The translations under genes and the position numbers were made by a program. From an uncultured Ruminococcus sp. (GTDB taxonomy: Bacteria > Bacillota > Clostridia > Oscillospirales > Ruminococcaceae), in assembly GCA_937910385.1 (NCBI GenBank), contig CALEPT010000188.1, positions 1 to 64,000 of the forward strand: a DNA stretch of 64,000 nucleotides. The letters run 5' to 3'. Of the stretch, positions 16,269 to 24,188 are shown one piece after another. How positions within the stretch are numbered: position 1 is the first letter of the stretch; the number at the start of each line of letters is the position of its first letter. Under the pieces are notes generated by a model that did not search any database, was not told where the DNA came from, and saw nothing but the letters and a program-made list of their open reading frames with translations.

Positions 16269-16297
16269 ATTATATCACGCAATGAAATTAATGTCAA
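16269..16297 (-). promoter_or_regulatory. Consensus promoter of the hydrolase/MurF/Ddl run
   Basis: On the minus strand TTGACA, 17 bases, TATAAT, about 65 bases before the hydrolase ATG: a full consensus sigma-A site. Confidence 0.85.
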
Positions 16298-16387
16298 TTA
16301 TTTTGCTCCGTTTTTTCGCATTATCGCAGTGCGGCTGCGGTTCTGAGCCCCGGTGCCTGATGCCTGAAAATAATTGTGCTGTTTTCC

Positions 16388-16416
16388 TTGACATATCGAC
16401 AGAAAAGATATATAAT
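16388..16416 (+). promoter_or_regulatory. Consensus promoter of ppk
   Basis: TTGACA, 17 bases, TATAAT, 77 bases before the ppk ATG. It is divergent from the preceding promoter. Confidence 0.85.
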
Positions 16417-16492
16417 AAATGTGTATAAATTATCGGCTCTCAGATGTAAAAATATATCAAAAACGCCGCATTGCGGCAGACAGGAGACTATT

Positions 16493-18631
16493 ATGGAATA
16501 TCTCGAAAACCGGGAGCTTTCATGGCTTAAATTCAACAAAAGAGTGCTTGACGAGGCGGTCGATCCGAATAATCCTCTGCTCGAAAGGCTTTCATTTTCC
16601 GCGATATATCAGAGTAATCTGGACGAATTCTTTATGGTGCGCGTTGGTTCGCTGACAGACGACGCTAAAAATGATAAAAAGAAAAAAGATAACAAGACCG
16701 GAATGAACGCTGCACAGCAGCTCGATGCTATATTCACTGCAGTCCGCCGGCTGCAGCCTTCTGTCGAGGAGGCTTATCACAAGACCATGTCAGAGCTTGC
16801 CGGATACGGTTTTGAACACGTAAGCTTTGAGACCGCCGCAAAGGACGAGCTCAGCTTCCTTGAGCTCTATTTCAAACGTGAGATAAAGCCCTTTATTTCG
16901 GGCATTGTAATAAATGATTCACTGCCGTTTCCGTTCCTCAAGAACAAGGAGATATACGTCGCAGTTCAGCTCAGCTCAAAAAGAGAGACTTCGATAGGTA
17001 TAATCCCTGTTCATCACGACGGAAGCGAGCGTATCATACCGCTCGGAAACGACGGTAAACGATTTATACTTGAAGAGGAGGTCGTTCTCCATTTCGCTCA
17101 CCTTATGTTCAAGAGCTATAATGTCCTTGACCGAGCTCTGATAAGGGTCACCCGCAGCGCCGACATCATGGTCTCGGGCAAGGGTGCGGACTTCCGCGAG
17201 AGAATGGAGGAGCTGGTCGCAAAGCGCACTAAGCTATCGCCCGTCCGCCTCGAGATATCTGACGATTTCAGCCGAGAAGCACTTGACTTTATCTGTAAGA
17301 AGCTGAAGATCAAGAACGTGCGTGTATTCACATCGAGGATACCGCTTGATCTTTCGTACCTCTATTCGCTTCAGGACCTCGACGATAACAAGAAGCTGCA
17401 CTATCAGCCGCGCTCACCGAGAAAATCTGCGGCGCTTTCCGAGACAAGACCGATCTTCCCGCAGATAAAGGCGAAGGATCTGCTTCTGAGCTATCCGTTC
17501 GAGTCGATGAATCTGACGTTCATAAGGTTCTTGCAGGAGGCGGCTAACGATCCGAAGGTCACGTCCATAAAGATAACGCTTTACCGCCTTGCAAAGAGCA
17601 GCAAGGTCATCGACGCTCTCTGTACTGCCGCCGAGCAGGGCAAGGATGTTCTCGTTATGATAGAGCTCCGTGCGCGTTTCGACGAGGAGAATAATATCGA
17701 GTGGTCGAAGCATTTGCAGAAGGCAGGAGTTAAGGTGATCTACGGTCTGAAGGACTTCAAGGCTCATTCAAAGCTTCTGCTCGTTACGAGGAAAGCTCAG
17801 GGCGGCGGATTCGACTACGTAACGCAGATAGGTACGGGAAATTATAACGAAAAGACCTCAGCGATATATACCGATCTCATGCTTTTGACTTCGGACAGAG
17901 AAATTGCTGCGGACGCGGAAAATGTATTTAAATGTCTCCAGAACAGGACGTTCGTGGAGAACACGAACAAGCTCCTCGTTGCTCCGCTTTGCCTGCGGGA
18001 CCCCGTGATCGAAATGATGGATCAGCAGATAGAGCTCGCTAAAAACGGTGGGGAGGGCTATATCGCCGCAAAGGTCAACTCTCTCAGCGATATGACGATA
18101 ATAGGCAAGCTGATCGAGGCTTCTCAGGCAGGCGTAAAAATAGAGCTTGTCGTGAGAGGTATCTGCTGTATTATTGCAGGAGTTGAAGGCTATACCGAAA
18201 ATATCACAGTGCGCAGTATTGTGGGGCGATTCCTTGAACACAGCCGCATCTTCATTTTCGGAAAGGACGGCAAGGAACAGAGAATATACATAGGCTCGGC
18301 GGACTATATGTCGAGGAACACCGTGCGCAGGGTCGAGGTTGCTGCTCCGGTGGAGGACGAGCGCCTCAAAAAGCGTATACGCGACATTTTCCGCACTCTT
18401 ATGAAGGATAACACCAAGGCTCGTATAATGCAGAGTGACGGTACATATATCCAGGCTGTTCCGGCAGACGAAGAGGAGCCTCTTTGTGCTCAAGAGTTCC
18501 TTTACGATCAGGCATACAAACGCCTTGATGACAAAAAAGAGCGTCAGGAGCGTCTGCGTCAGAATCGTGAAAAGGGAGCTGCTGCCAAAAAAACTCCCGC
18601 AAAGCGCGGCAGAAAGAAGAAAACCTCGTAA
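16493..18631 (+). CDS. ppk: Polyphosphate kinase 1
   Basis: Reversibly polymerises the ATP gamma-phosphate into inorganic polyphosphate. The 712-residue protein has the PPK1 order: N domain (ENRELSWLKFNKRVLDEA, QSNLDEFFMVRVG), head domain, and two PLD-like catalytic domains. The autophosphorylated His is at ~425 (KAHSKLLLV) and the second catalytic His at ~582 (EHSRIF). IKITLYRLAKSSKVIDAL is strongly conserved. ATG at 16493 follows ACAGGAGA and begins directly with the conserved N-terminus; the upstream open frame lies in the promoter. The last ~40 residues are a Lys/Arg-rich tail (AKKTPAKRGRKKKTS), absent from typical PPK1. Confidence 0.96.
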   Translation: MEYLENRELSWLKFNKRVLDEAVDPNNPLLERLSFSAIYQSNLDEFFMVRVGSLTDDAKNDKKKKDNKTGMNAAQQLDAIFTAVRRLQPSVEEAYHKTMSELAGYGFEHVSFETAAKDELSFLELYFKREIKPFISGIVINDSLPFPFLKNKEIYVAVQLSSKRETSIGIIPVHHDGSERIIPLGNDGKRFILEEEVVLHFAHLMFKSYNVLDRALIRVTRSADIMVSGKGADFRERMEELVAKRTKLSPVRLEISDDFSREALDFICKKLKIKNVRVFTSRIPLDLSYLYSLQDLDDNKKLHYQPRSPRKSAALSETRPIFPQIKAKDLLLSYPFESMNLTFIRFLQEAANDPKVTSIKITLYRLAKSSKVIDALCTAAEQGKDVLVMIELRARFDEENNIEWSKHLQKAGVKVIYGLKDFKAHSKLLLVTRKAQGGGFDYVTQIGTGNYNEKTSAIYTDLMLLTSDREIAADAENVFKCLQNRTFVENTNKLLVAPLCLRDPVIEMMDQQIELAKNGGEGYIAAKVNSLSDMTIIGKLIEASQAGVKIELVVRGICCIIAGVEGYTENITVRSIVGRFLEHSRIFIFGKDGKEQRIYIGSADYMSRNTVRRVEVAAPVEDERLKKRIRDIFRTLMKDNTKARIMQSDGTYIQAVPADEEEPLCAQEFLYDQAYKRLDDKKERQERLRQNREKGAAAKKTPAKRGRKKKTS

Positions 18632-18646
18632 TTTTTGCTGTAAACA

Positions 18647-18755
18647 TTGATCTTTTGGTGATTATATGTTATAAGTGCGAGGCTCGCGCCGATGATAAAA
18701 AAATCGGAAATATCACTCCGCGCCCGTTGCTTTTTTCACAATTATATGTTATAAT
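18647..18755 (+). promoter_or_regulatory. Tandem promoter module upstream of pssA
   Basis: Two promoters: P1 TTGATC-17-TATAAG (18647-18675) and P2 TTGCTT-17-TATAAT (18727-18755), both with ATTATATGT before the -10. Between them lies GCGAGGCTCGCGCCGATGAT, then a run of A and CGGAAATATCACTCCGCGCC. The same arrangement occurs upstream of nadB. Confidence 0.7.
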
Positions 18756-18852
18756 ATTAAATATTGATTTGTGACGGTAGGTCATAAAATAATCATTGCT
18801 GCCGTTTCTTCGCACTCGGCGGAGAATATGAATACATTCAGAGGTCTTTATA

Positions 18853-19497
18853 ATGATAGGTTACTATAACTATACGGTTATTCTTACATATATCAGCCTG
18901 CTGTCGTCGGTCACGGGAATGTTTTTCGCCGTCGGCTTCGGCGGTATGCAGTCTCACCCCGAATATGCGATAATCTGCCTCATGGTCTCGGGGCTGTGCG
19001 ATATGTTTGACGGCAAGGTCGCGCGTACAAAAAAAGACCGAACTGAAAGCGAGAAAAAATTCGGTATACAGATAGATTCGCTTTGCGATATCGTCTGTTT
19101 CGGAGTGCTTCCTTCGATCATAGGATATTCCGTCGGCATGACCGACTGGTGCGACCTGCCGATACTTTTGCTGTTCCCGCTGTGCGCCGTCATAAGGCTG
19201 GCATACTTCAACGTTGCCGAGGAAGAACGTCAGAAAAAAACTGAAGACGCCCGAAAGGTATATGAAGGACTTCCTGTGACGAGTGTCGCGCTCATTCTGC
19301 CGCTTATATACAGCTTTCACAAGGATATCGGCAGAGACTGCTTTCCCGCAGTATACGGAGGAGCACTGCTGCTCATAGCTATTGCCTTTATTACTCGCTT
19401 CAAGATCAAAAAACCAAGCATGAGGACAATGCTGATCTTTATCGGAATAGGCGTTGTGGAGCTCATTTGGATGCTTTACAAGACGAATACAAGATAA
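18853..19497 (+). CDS. pssA: CDP-diacylglycerol--serine O-phosphatidyltransferase
   Basis: A 214-residue integral membrane enzyme of the CDP-alcohol phosphotransferase family. The signature D-G-x2-A-R-x8+-G-x3-D-x3-D is seen at ~56-90 (CDMFDGKVAR, then FGIQIDSLCD). Several hydrophobic helices follow. It makes phosphatidylserine from CDP-diacylglycerol and serine. Family and length fit PssA; another CDP-alcohol transferase role cannot be excluded, since no phosphatidylserine decarboxylase is adjacent. Single gene with its own promoters and terminator. Confidence 0.83.
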   Translation: MIGYYNYTVILTYISLLSSVTGMFFAVGFGGMQSHPEYAIICLMVSGLCDMFDGKVARTKKDRTESEKKFGIQIDSLCDIVCFGVLPSIIGYSVGMTDWCDLPILLLFPLCAVIRLAYFNVAEEERQKKTEDARKVYEGLPVTSVALILPLIYSFHKDIGRDCFPAVYGGALLLIAIAFITRFKIKKPSMRTMLIFIGIGVVELIWMLYKTNTR

Positions 19498-19499
19498 CA

Positions 19500-19526
19500 A
19501 AAAGGACTGCCGCGGCAGTCCTTTTT
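19500..19526. terminator. Bidirectional terminator between pssA and the flavin reductase gene
   Basis: AAAAGGACTGCC / GGCAGTCCTTTTT. A runs on the left and T runs on the right let it serve both converging genes. Confidence 0.88.
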
Positions 19527-19531
19527 GTTTA

Positions 19532-20041
19532 TTATTCTTTTACATATACAGCATTGATCTCTGCGATATATGCTCTATGATAGGGCTCGGAGGAATAATA
19601 CTGCTGGGGTATGCCGTCATCGGTCAGAAATCCGCTTTCCTGAATATCATAGCTGTAGAGCTTTTGGCAGACAAAAACCATGTCTGCCTCACTGAAGGTC
19701 ACGCTGCCGTCGAGCTCTGACGGAGTAAGACCGGTCTCTGATGCCTTATCGCAGTCTCTGCCCGAGTGCGAGCCGCAGAACGCGAGTGCACTCCTGAACT
19801 GTTCGGAGAAAAATGAAACTGTGAAGCTTTCTCCGTTTTCGATGAACTCATAGGTGTAGCGATTGGGACGTATGTAGCAGGTGAAAACGTTTTTGTTCCA
19901 CAGTACGCCGAGCTGTCCCCACGAGGCGGTCATAGTGTTGTAGCTGTCAATGCTTCCGCCGGTGATGAGAGTCCATTCCTTGCCTATTTTTGTGAATGGG
20001 TCCAGCGAGAGCTCGCTGATGTCGATCTTTTTAAATGCCAT
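19532..20041 (-). CDS. Flavin reductase family protein
   Basis: A 169-residue protein of the flavin-reductase-like split-barrel fold: LITGGSIDSYNTMTASWGQL near the N-terminus, VFTCYIRPNRYTYEFIEN, and GSHSGRDCDKASETGLTP. Such proteins bind FMN and reduce it or serve as small flavoproteins. No partner oxygenase is nearby, and the host is presumably anaerobic, so the role is open. Confidence 0.85.
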   Translation of the reverse strand: MAFKKIDISELSLDPFTKIGKEWTLITGGSIDSYNTMTASWGQLGVLWNKNVFTCYIRPNRYTYEFIENGESFTVSFFSEQFRSALAFCGSHSGRDCDKASETGLTPSELDGSVTFSEADMVFVCQKLYSYDIQESGFLTDDGIPQQYYSSEPYHRAYIAEINAVYVKE

Positions 20042-20258
20042 GATAATTCCTCCTGTTATTTATTGTAGGGCGCACAATAGCGTCCACATTGGATCAATTA
20101 TAACCACACGCTCAATCGCAAGCTCTCTAATGAGCGGACACACGGATCCACCTCTGCAGTGCTCTGCCGCACAAAATACGCGAACCATTCAGGCGGACAA
20201 CAGAGCCCCTATACGCTCCCGGTCTCTAACCTCTAACTTCTGACGACTAACCTCCGGA
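20042..20258. other. Intergenic stretch with a degenerate repeat
   Basis: No credible gene. It holds a diverged copy (about 20128-20152) of one arm of the 13646-13715 palindrome. The right part (20215-20258) has short AACTTCTGACGACTAACCTC-like pyrimidine-rich repeats. Confidence 0.4.
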
Positions 20259-21014
20259 TCATACCCTGCGGAGTGCAGCCTTGTAGCGCAGGCGGAGCTT
20301 ATCGGTTATCAGAGCGATAAATTCGGAATTTGTGGGCTTGCCCTTGCCCGTATCGACCGTGTAGCCGAAGAATGAGTTGAGCGTATCAACATTGCCGCGG
20401 TCCCACGCTATTTCGATAGCGTGGCGGATAGCACGTTCCACGCGCGACGAGGTCGTATCGTAGAGGCTTGCCACGGTGGGATAGAGAAGCTTTGTTACAC
20501 TGTCGAGGAGCTTTTTGTCCTCAATGGAATACAGTATCGCCGTGCGCAGATAGTGATATCCCTTGATATGCGCGGGGACTCCGAGCTGGTGGATTATATC
20601 GGTAACGACTACCTCCATATCGTCGCTGAGGCTGTTTGCTCTGTCGCCAAGTGCTGAATTTATCGCACTGCAAAGGTCGTCGGCGTCATAGGGCTTCAGC
20701 AGGAATTTTGAAGCTCCGTTATCCATGACCTGTCTCTCGATGAATTCGTTATCGTATGCAGATGTTACGATAAATACGGGGAATTTTACACCGAGTTCCT
20801 TTACGCCCTTCATAACAGAGATAACGTCGCCGTTTTGTGAAGTGATATCGAGAACGGCTACATCGGGCGGATCCTTTTTTATTGAATCGAGGATAACGCC
20901 GCAGTCTTTGCGTCTTGTATAAGCATACATTCCTCGTTCTCTGAGCTTGTTTGCAATGCTTACACCTGTTTCGGCAGAATCGTCACCAATAAGTACCTTT
21001 ATTTTGTTATTCAT
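20259..21014 (-). CDS. spo0A: Stage 0 sporulation protein A (Spo0A)
   Basis: Master response regulator of entry into sporulation. The receiver domain has D11/D12, the phosphorylated D56 (AVLDIT), T84 and K107 (LLKPYD). The effector domain (~140-251) carries the Spo0A signature: HIKGYHYLRTAI, TVASLYDTTSSRVERAIRHA, WDRGNVDTLNSFFGYTV. The sequence after D56 (ITSQNGDV) lacks the usual M-P after the phospho-Asp, an unusual receiver loop. Phosphorylated Spo0A binds 0A boxes; one consensus-like box is at 52597. Start preceded by AAAGGAGG. Confidence 0.95.
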   Translation of the reverse strand: MNNKIKVLIGDDSAETGVSIANKLRERGMYAYTRRKDCGVILDSIKKDPPDVAVLDITSQNGDVISVMKGVKELGVKFPVFIVTSAYDNEFIERQVMDNGASKFLLKPYDADDLCSAINSALGDRANSLSDDMEVVVTDIIHQLGVPAHIKGYHYLRTAILYSIEDKKLLDSVTKLLYPTVASLYDTTSSRVERAIRHAIEIAWDRGNVDTLNSFFGYTVDTGKGKPTNSEFIALITDKLRLRYKAALRRV

Positions 21015-21044
21015 ATTTTATACCTCCTTTTGTTCTGCATATTT

Positions 21045-21074
21045 ATAATATCACAGAAAATACAGGAGGTGCAA
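21045..21074 (-). promoter_or_regulatory. Possible spo0A promoter
   Basis: On the minus strand TTGCAC, 18 bases, TATTAT with TG upstream of the -10, ~30 bases before the start codon. Confidence 0.5.
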
Positions 21075-21183
21075 CGGATTATTTTTTGTTTTTTCGCAAA
21101 ATAAACACGGGAAATGGATAATTTATGTCGCGCCGGCGGCGAAGCTTGCTTTATGGCGAATGCCGTCGGATACAAAGAGCTGT

Positions 21184-22500
21184 TCAGAAGCGGCTCTTGC
21201 CGCGGTTAAGTATGTCCTCGGCAATGTTCCTGACCTTGGTATTCGGCGGAAAAAGGCGGTCTGCAAGCTTTTCAAGAGCATTCTTCTTTCTGCCCGAAGC
21301 GTATACGGGAGCCAGATCGGGTTCGGTGATCGATTCGACCCACATCGCAAAAAACTGCGGCGGAAGATATTTTCTGAGTGCGTCACGATCAGCGGCGGCA
21401 GCGTGCTTTTCGAGGAATTTCAGCGGCAGCTGACAGCCCTCTGAGCCGTATTTGTCGAGAAGCTCATTAAAAATGCTGTCGTAGAGTGCGATGAAGTCTT
21501 CCGCTCCTGCTGATGAGCTCTTATTTTCCGTTAATGCTTCCTTCAGCGAATAGCTTATATCGGATAGCTTCAGTTCCTGCTTGCAAAGGCTGAGTATTCC
21601 GAGCACAGCGGCTCCGAGCATATAGTCGTCGCTGCAGATATCGCTCTGGGGTGATTTATTCTGCGGAGTGTCAAATGCATAAGCAGCGTAAACTCCAAGA
21701 GCACACCGCAGCTTTAAAAGTGCGGGCGAATCGGAATCATACAGATGCTCATTTTCGATAAATCCGCGCAGTCTGCCGGATTTAACCATAAGTGGGATAA
21801 CAGGCTGCATGAGAACAGCCTTTGCTCCCTTGAGGATAGGGGTTTCCACATCGTATGATACGTCGCTGCCTATGTGCAGCAGGTTTCCTGCGGGGACTTT
21901 CGACTTTTTCAGCGCAGCATCAAAATATGATGTTCTGTCTGAGGCGGGTATGCCCAGTTCGGACGTTATGACAAGTTCATCATAGCTGCTCAGTCCGCAG
22001 TTATCAAGTATATTGACGATAACGTTTCTCGGATAGAAGCTTTCCGAGATCACGATGACTTTCTTCTGATGCTCCTTTGCTGCGAGGAAGAGATTTTTTC
22101 CGCACAGCCGCGGTATCGAAAAGCGCTCGATGAGCTCGCATTCGCGTTTCATGAGCATATCGCGGTATACTGTGCTCACCTTGCTGAGCTTCTGAAATAT
22201 ATCATATATAAGGTCGAGCGTGAGACTTTTCTTTGCTCCGAATTTTTTTATGGCAGCGTCCTCAGCAGCGGTGCGCAGCTCGGTGAAGGTCTTCTTTTCA
22301 ATGGAAAGCCCGTCAAAATCGTCTTCCATGAGGATAAAAAGGTCGCTTTTGAGAGAAAACGGTGTGATGATGAGAATATCCTCCAGCTTAAAGCTCACCG
22401 CACGGCAGCTGCTGTCAGTCACCTGAGCCATAAGCCTATCTGCAAGCTCAGACTGGGCACGTGAAAGAGGTCTTTTCAGCTGCAATCCTTCGTTTTTCAT
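21184..22500 (-). CDS. HAD-superfamily protein with lost catalytic residues
   Basis: A 438-residue protein. Residues ~34-230 follow the HAD hydrolase plan found in wall/glycan-associated HADs (S-F-D-x-F-D-T, I-S-D-x-Y, H-I-G-D-x4-D). Motif I reads SFKLEDILI, so the nucleophilic Asp is Lys38. Motif II reads ISESFYP and motif IV HIGSDVSYDV, with Asp replaced by Ser. It therefore looks like a pseudo-enzyme, perhaps a binding or scaffold protein. Residues 240-438 are helical with no recognised domain. Its ATG overlaps the stop of the GH26 gene by four bases (ATGA), so translation is coupled. Function unknown. Confidence 0.65.
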   Translation of the reverse strand: MKNEGLQLKRPLSRAQSELADRLMAQVTDSSCRAVSFKLEDILIITPFSLKSDLFILMEDDFDGLSIEKKTFTELRTAAEDAAIKKFGAKKSLTLDLIYDIFQKLSKVSTVYRDMLMKRECELIERFSIPRLCGKNLFLAAKEHQKKVIVISESFYPRNVIVNILDNCGLSSYDELVITSELGIPASDRTSYFDAALKKSKVPAGNLLHIGSDVSYDVETPILKGAKAVLMQPVIPLMVKSGRLRGFIENEHLYDSDSPALLKLRCALGVYAAYAFDTPQNKSPQSDICSDDYMLGAAVLGILSLCKQELKLSDISYSLKEALTENKSSSAGAEDFIALYDSIFNELLDKYGSEGCQLPLKFLEKHAAAADRDALRKYLPPQFFAMWVESITEPDLAPVYASGRKKNALEKLADRLFPPNTKVRNIAEDILNRGKSRF

Positions 22501-24116
22501 TGACCGTCCCTCATTTCTTTGTATTCATCGAGAGTGAGAGCGCCGTCTGAATTATAAGTTCTCACGAGCGCGTCGCGGCTTGTGAACTCCTCTGAGTAGC
22601 CGCCTTCTTCGTCCTGTATATATTTTCCGTACCACATACCAAAGAACGACCAGACTGCGTTGTCACGGAACGCCGAGTCGATATCGGGGACGCTGCCGCA
22701 TTCACTTATTGCTATCAGCTTGTCGCTTCCGACAAATTTCTGAACGGCGGCAAATTCCTCATAGAATTTACTTCCATAGTCCTTTTCGCCGCTGATGTAG
22801 AGATCGACAGCTGCTATGTCGAAGGTCGAACGATCGACGAGCGAATCCTTGCTCTGACCGTTCCATATCCAGATGAGATTATCGAGCCCGAAGTATGAGG
22901 TCATGCGCGTATAGATCAGCTCCCAGAGCCATTTATAGGCATCAGTCCCGTCCGCACCCCACCAGTACCATTCACCGCAGCCCTCGGGAAGCGGTCGGAA
23001 CATGACCGGTACGCCCTTGTTTTTCAGCGAGGTGAGCTGTCCTGCCATATTGTCGATATCGAGTATCAGGCTGTAACATTCTTCGGAAATATTTCCCTCG
23101 CCGTAAAGTCCGCGTATTTCCTCCTGCGAGAGCATTGCGATGTCGATGTCGGTTACTGCTTTTGCGAGAGAAAAATCGGTTTCATCGGTCTTGATAACGT
23201 TTTTTTCCGAGGGGGACTTCCAGTACCAGTTAACGCATGAAATGCCGCCGTTTCTGTACCATTCTGCGCAGGCATCAACAGCTTTGAAGCTTTCGTCATA
23301 CTGTCCCCTTGGAACATCAAAGTTGGCAAAGCGGATAACGGGATATTTTCCTGTTGTAAGGTATATCAGGTCGAGCTCGGCGTTGTCGTCTCCGGAGGCA
23401 TACTGACCTGTTATCATGTATTTTCCGTAGTTTTCCGAGAGAAATCGGAGAAGCTCCTTTGCTGCCTCGCCCGAATCCTCATTGACAGGCTCGCCCTCCG
23501 CGTCGTAAGAGAGCTTGCTGAGAGAGGTGTTGTCTGAAAGGTGCAGGTAATCGAGGCAGATATCGCCGTTTTCGGGGCGCAGCTCTATCTCTGAGGCACC
23601 CTTTACGAGAAAGACCCCGTATATCGTTATAAGTGTGAACTTCCCGTCATCGGCGGTCTCAAAGCTTGTGAGAGCTTCACCGTTAAGAGTAACCGAGCAG
23701 TCCGCTGTCCTGTTTGAAGCAATGCTGAAAGAGATGTCGTAGTGCTGTGTGCTCGGAGCCTCGATGTCGAATATCACTGAGGCGCTTCCGCTCCCGTCAA
23801 ACCCGGTAACATAACCTGTTCCGCTGAAATCGTCCACGTCATATTCCTCGTGGACTTCACCCGAAAGACGAGCAAGCTCAGCCTCGTATATGTTTCCGGT
23901 AGCCTGCTTTTCTATCTCAGGGTACGTGACGGGATAATCTGGAAAAGTCTCGTCGGGGATAATTTCGGCGGTTGTCGTTGTGAACTCCGCTGCGGGCTCT
24001 TCTATTATAGGCACAGAAGCCGTTATTCCCGAATTTTTTTCCGAGCTGCACGCTGTCACTGCAAGAGCAGCGGCGGCGGCAGCTGTAACAGCGGCAATTA
24101 TCTTGCGGATATCCAT
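22497..24116 (-). CDS. GH26 beta-mannanase-like lipoprotein with CBM35-like module
   Basis: Secreted, membrane-anchored glycosidase of 539 residues. The signal peptide ends in lipobox VTAC (Cys ~23). A Thr/Pro/Glu-rich linker follows. A CBM35/CBM6-like beta-sandwich at ~74-196 starts IYEAELARLSG and ends CLDYLHLSDN. The GH26 barrel (~220-539) has acid/base Glu ~378 in MFRPLPEGCGEWYWWG and nucleophile Glu ~472 in AISECGS. Most GH26 enzymes have RPLHE; here His is Pro. The family hydrolyses beta-1,4-mannans and some mixed glucans or xylans. ATG at 24116 follows GGGAGGT; an upstream TTG lies inside that ribosome site. Located 72 bases after the GH95 gene and coupled to the HAD gene. Confidence 0.88.
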   Translation of the reverse strand: MDIRKIIAAVTAAAAAALAVTACSSEKNSGITASVPIIEEPAAEFTTTTAEIIPDETFPDYPVTYPEIEKQATGNIYEAELARLSGEVHEEYDVDDFSGTGYVTGFDGSGSASVIFDIEAPSTQHYDISFSIASNRTADCSVTLNGEALTSFETADDGKFTLITIYGVFLVKGASEIELRPENGDICLDYLHLSDNTSLSKLSYDAEGEPVNEDSGEAAKELLRFLSENYGKYMITGQYASGDDNAELDLIYLTTGKYPVIRFANFDVPRGQYDESFKAVDACAEWYRNGGISCVNWYWKSPSEKNVIKTDETDFSLAKAVTDIDIAMLSQEEIRGLYGEGNISEECYSLILDIDNMAGQLTSLKNKGVPVMFRPLPEGCGEWYWWGADGTDAYKWLWELIYTRMTSYFGLDNLIWIWNGQSKDSLVDRSTFDIAAVDLYISGEKDYGSKFYEEFAAVQKFVGSDKLIAISECGSVPDIDSAFRDNAVWSFFGMWYGKYIQDEEGGYSEEFTSRDALVRTYNSDGALTLDEYKEMRDGQ

Positions 24117-24188
24117 TTTACCTCCCAATAAGGTGTTGGTTTTTAGGTATCAGATGTTATAACCATGATCTTGTAACACCGAAACTTT

